NCBI RefSeq assembly: GCF_016464375.1
Contig: NZ_JADDIU010000008.1
Coordinates: 62,001-126,000 of the forward strand
From: Bacillus renqingensis
Lineage (GTDB): Bacteria; Bacillota; Bacilli; Bacillales; Cytobacillaceae
Direction of reading: 5' to 3'
DNA length: 64,000 nucleotides
Every line of letters starts with the position of its first letter. The first letter of the stretch is position 1. Made by a program: the position numbers and the translations under genes. Shown here one piece after another: positions 62,901 to 64,000 of this stretch. The notes beneath the pieces are model-generated. The model did no database searches. It saw only the letters and a list, made by a program, of their open reading frames with translations, and had not been told where the DNA came from.

Positions 62901-64000
62901 GAAATACAAAGTGACCGGATTTGCTTATCCAGCATCCGAGGTCGCACTCCTCGTGAGTGCGTGGATTGAAATCCTTTCCAAGTCCTCGTCCATGAATTGA
63001 TGGTGGGGTCGCACGCCTCGTGAGTGCGTGGATTGAAATACAAAGGGACCGGATTTGCTTATCCAGCATCCGAGGTCGCACTCCTCGTGAGTGCGTGGAT
63101 TGAAATAAAATCTTCGGCTATTAAAGCAATGTAGCAATCATGTCGCACTCCTCGTGAGTGCGTGGATTGAAATTATGTATGGCAGATTAAAAAAGACAAC
63201 ATGATAAGTCGCACTCCTCGTGAGTGCGTGGATTGAAATTACCCCCCTGTTAGTATACGGGGGTAGTACCTCCGTCGCACTCCTCGTGAGTGCGTGGATT
63301 GAAATTGCTATCAATGCTATGTAACAATCATTATCCGTTGTCGCACTCCTCGTGAGTGCGTGGATTGAAATTGTTAAACCAAATTCAGCTAGCAACTCTT
63401 CAAAAGTCGCACTCCTCGTGAGTGCGTGGATTGAAATTATTGGTGCTATTACGGCAAGTAGTATAGTTGTGGTCGCACTCCTCGTGAGTGCGTGGATTGA
63501 AATATCAGGCTTAGAATTATTCCCACCATCACCATCGCGTCGCACTCCTCGTGAGTGCGTGGATTGAAATAAAGCTATTTTCTTGTTCAATTTCCGGTCG
63601 TTCGTCGCACTCCTCGTGAGTGCGTGGATTGAAATCGAATGACGTTGTAAAAGTCACCAAAATGAATCAGTCGCACTCCTCGTGAGTGCGTGGATTGAAA
63701 TAAACTCTTTATAGTTACGAACCCATGACCCCATAGTCGCACTCCTCGTGAGTGCGTGGATTGAAATACCTACCATTGCAACGGTAGGGCTGTCAATAAT
63801 AGTCGCACTCCTCGTGAGTGCGTGGATTGAAATGCAGATATTGATTTAATTACAGAATCAGGCAGAGGTCGCACTCCTCGTGAGTGCGTGGATTGAAATA
63901 ATGTAGTTGAACAACTAACCCAACTTATCAAGGTCGCACTCCTCGTGAGTGCGTGGATTGAAATATGGTCACTTATCAAAGGCGATAAGGGTGACACCGT
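59951..64000 (+). CRISPR. Type I-C CRISPR array, at least 61 repeats, open at the window end
   Basis: The 32-nt repeat begins GTCGCACTCC, has the stem GCACTC-CTCGT-GAGTGC and ends GTGGATTGAAAT. I count 61 repeats (59951-59982 to 63933-63964) and 61 spacers of 33-36 nt, the last cut by or ending at the window edge. Seven repeats carry one change (8, 12, 27, 32, 35, 40, 47), five of them T to G. Spacers 1-47 are full of identical or near-identical copies; 48-61 are single-copy. The leader side with cas2 is at left, so the newest spacers are at left. Confidence 0.98.

Noticed and set aside
59939-63997. Many ORFs of 60-250 codons on both strands within the array, with repeated peptides such as VALLVSAWIEI and ISIHALTRSAT
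   Set aside because: They are translations of the CRISPR repeat and spacers; the 66-67 bp unit keeps frames open over several repeats. No ribosome sites or conserved proteins.

Overview
The window reads as chromosomal DNA of a low-to-mid GC Gram-positive bacterium of the Bacillaceae. This rests on the T-box thrS leader, a FapR-type box, cre sites, strong AGGAGG ribosome sites, frequent GTG/TTG starts, an LIPF-type intracellular subtilisin, YoaP, NhaK and DUF4179 anti-sigma proteins. No species can be named from sequence alone.

Layout. 0-10 kb: a MATE exporter with its divergent TetR repressor, a frameshifted acetyltransferase, gndA, an M20 peptidase, ribosomal protein L25/Ctc, a GIY-YIG protein and small proteins, many separated by clear terminators. 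10-15 kb: a decaying KDG (pectin/uronate) locus with an IclR regulator and matching operators, KDPG aldolase, a frameshifted KDG kinase and a remnant of kduI, then intracellular subtilisin. 15-24 kb: small unannotated genes, DUF2306/DUF2269-like membrane proteins, gene debris, a two-component system, a FabH-phosphatase pair behind a FapR-like box, and a 52-bp tandem repeat. 24-30 kb: T-box-thrS, then a cobalamin riboswitch in front of the class III ribonucleotide reductase operon, whose nrdD is broken by a 5-bp duplication. 30-51 kb: glutamate decarboxylase with an unusual N-terminal extension; two paralogous ECF sigma/DUF4179 anti-sigma modules; a LytS/LytTR pair lying between two paralogous DUF485-symporter operons that carry cre sites; paired SMR exporters with a TetR repressor; NhaK; a TubZ-like GTPase.

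51-64 kb: a complete type I-C CRISPR-Cas locus (cas3, cas5c, cas8c, cas7c, cas4, cas1, cas2) and an array of at least 61 repeats that runs off the end of the window.

Main discovery candidate. The 0.6-kb gap between cas3 and cas5c contains a complete minus-strand gene for a crRNA-like RNA: an extended -10 promoter, a shortened pseudo-repeat that keeps both ends of the array repeat exactly, a pseudo-spacer and a Rho-independent terminator. The pseudo-spacer matches a nearby site next to a correctly placed TTC PAM. It agrees at 14 of the first 16 positions, and the two mismatches fall at positions 6 and 12, the flipped-out positions of type I Cascade guides. The site lies just upstream of a 66-codon HTH ORF with a strong ribosome site. 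This is the architecture of a CreTA-like guard module or a CreR-like Cas autoregulator, here in a type I-C locus.

The array itself is also odd. Between spacers 1 and 47 most spacers occur as identical or near-identical copies, and 18 of the 19 differences between copies are transversions.
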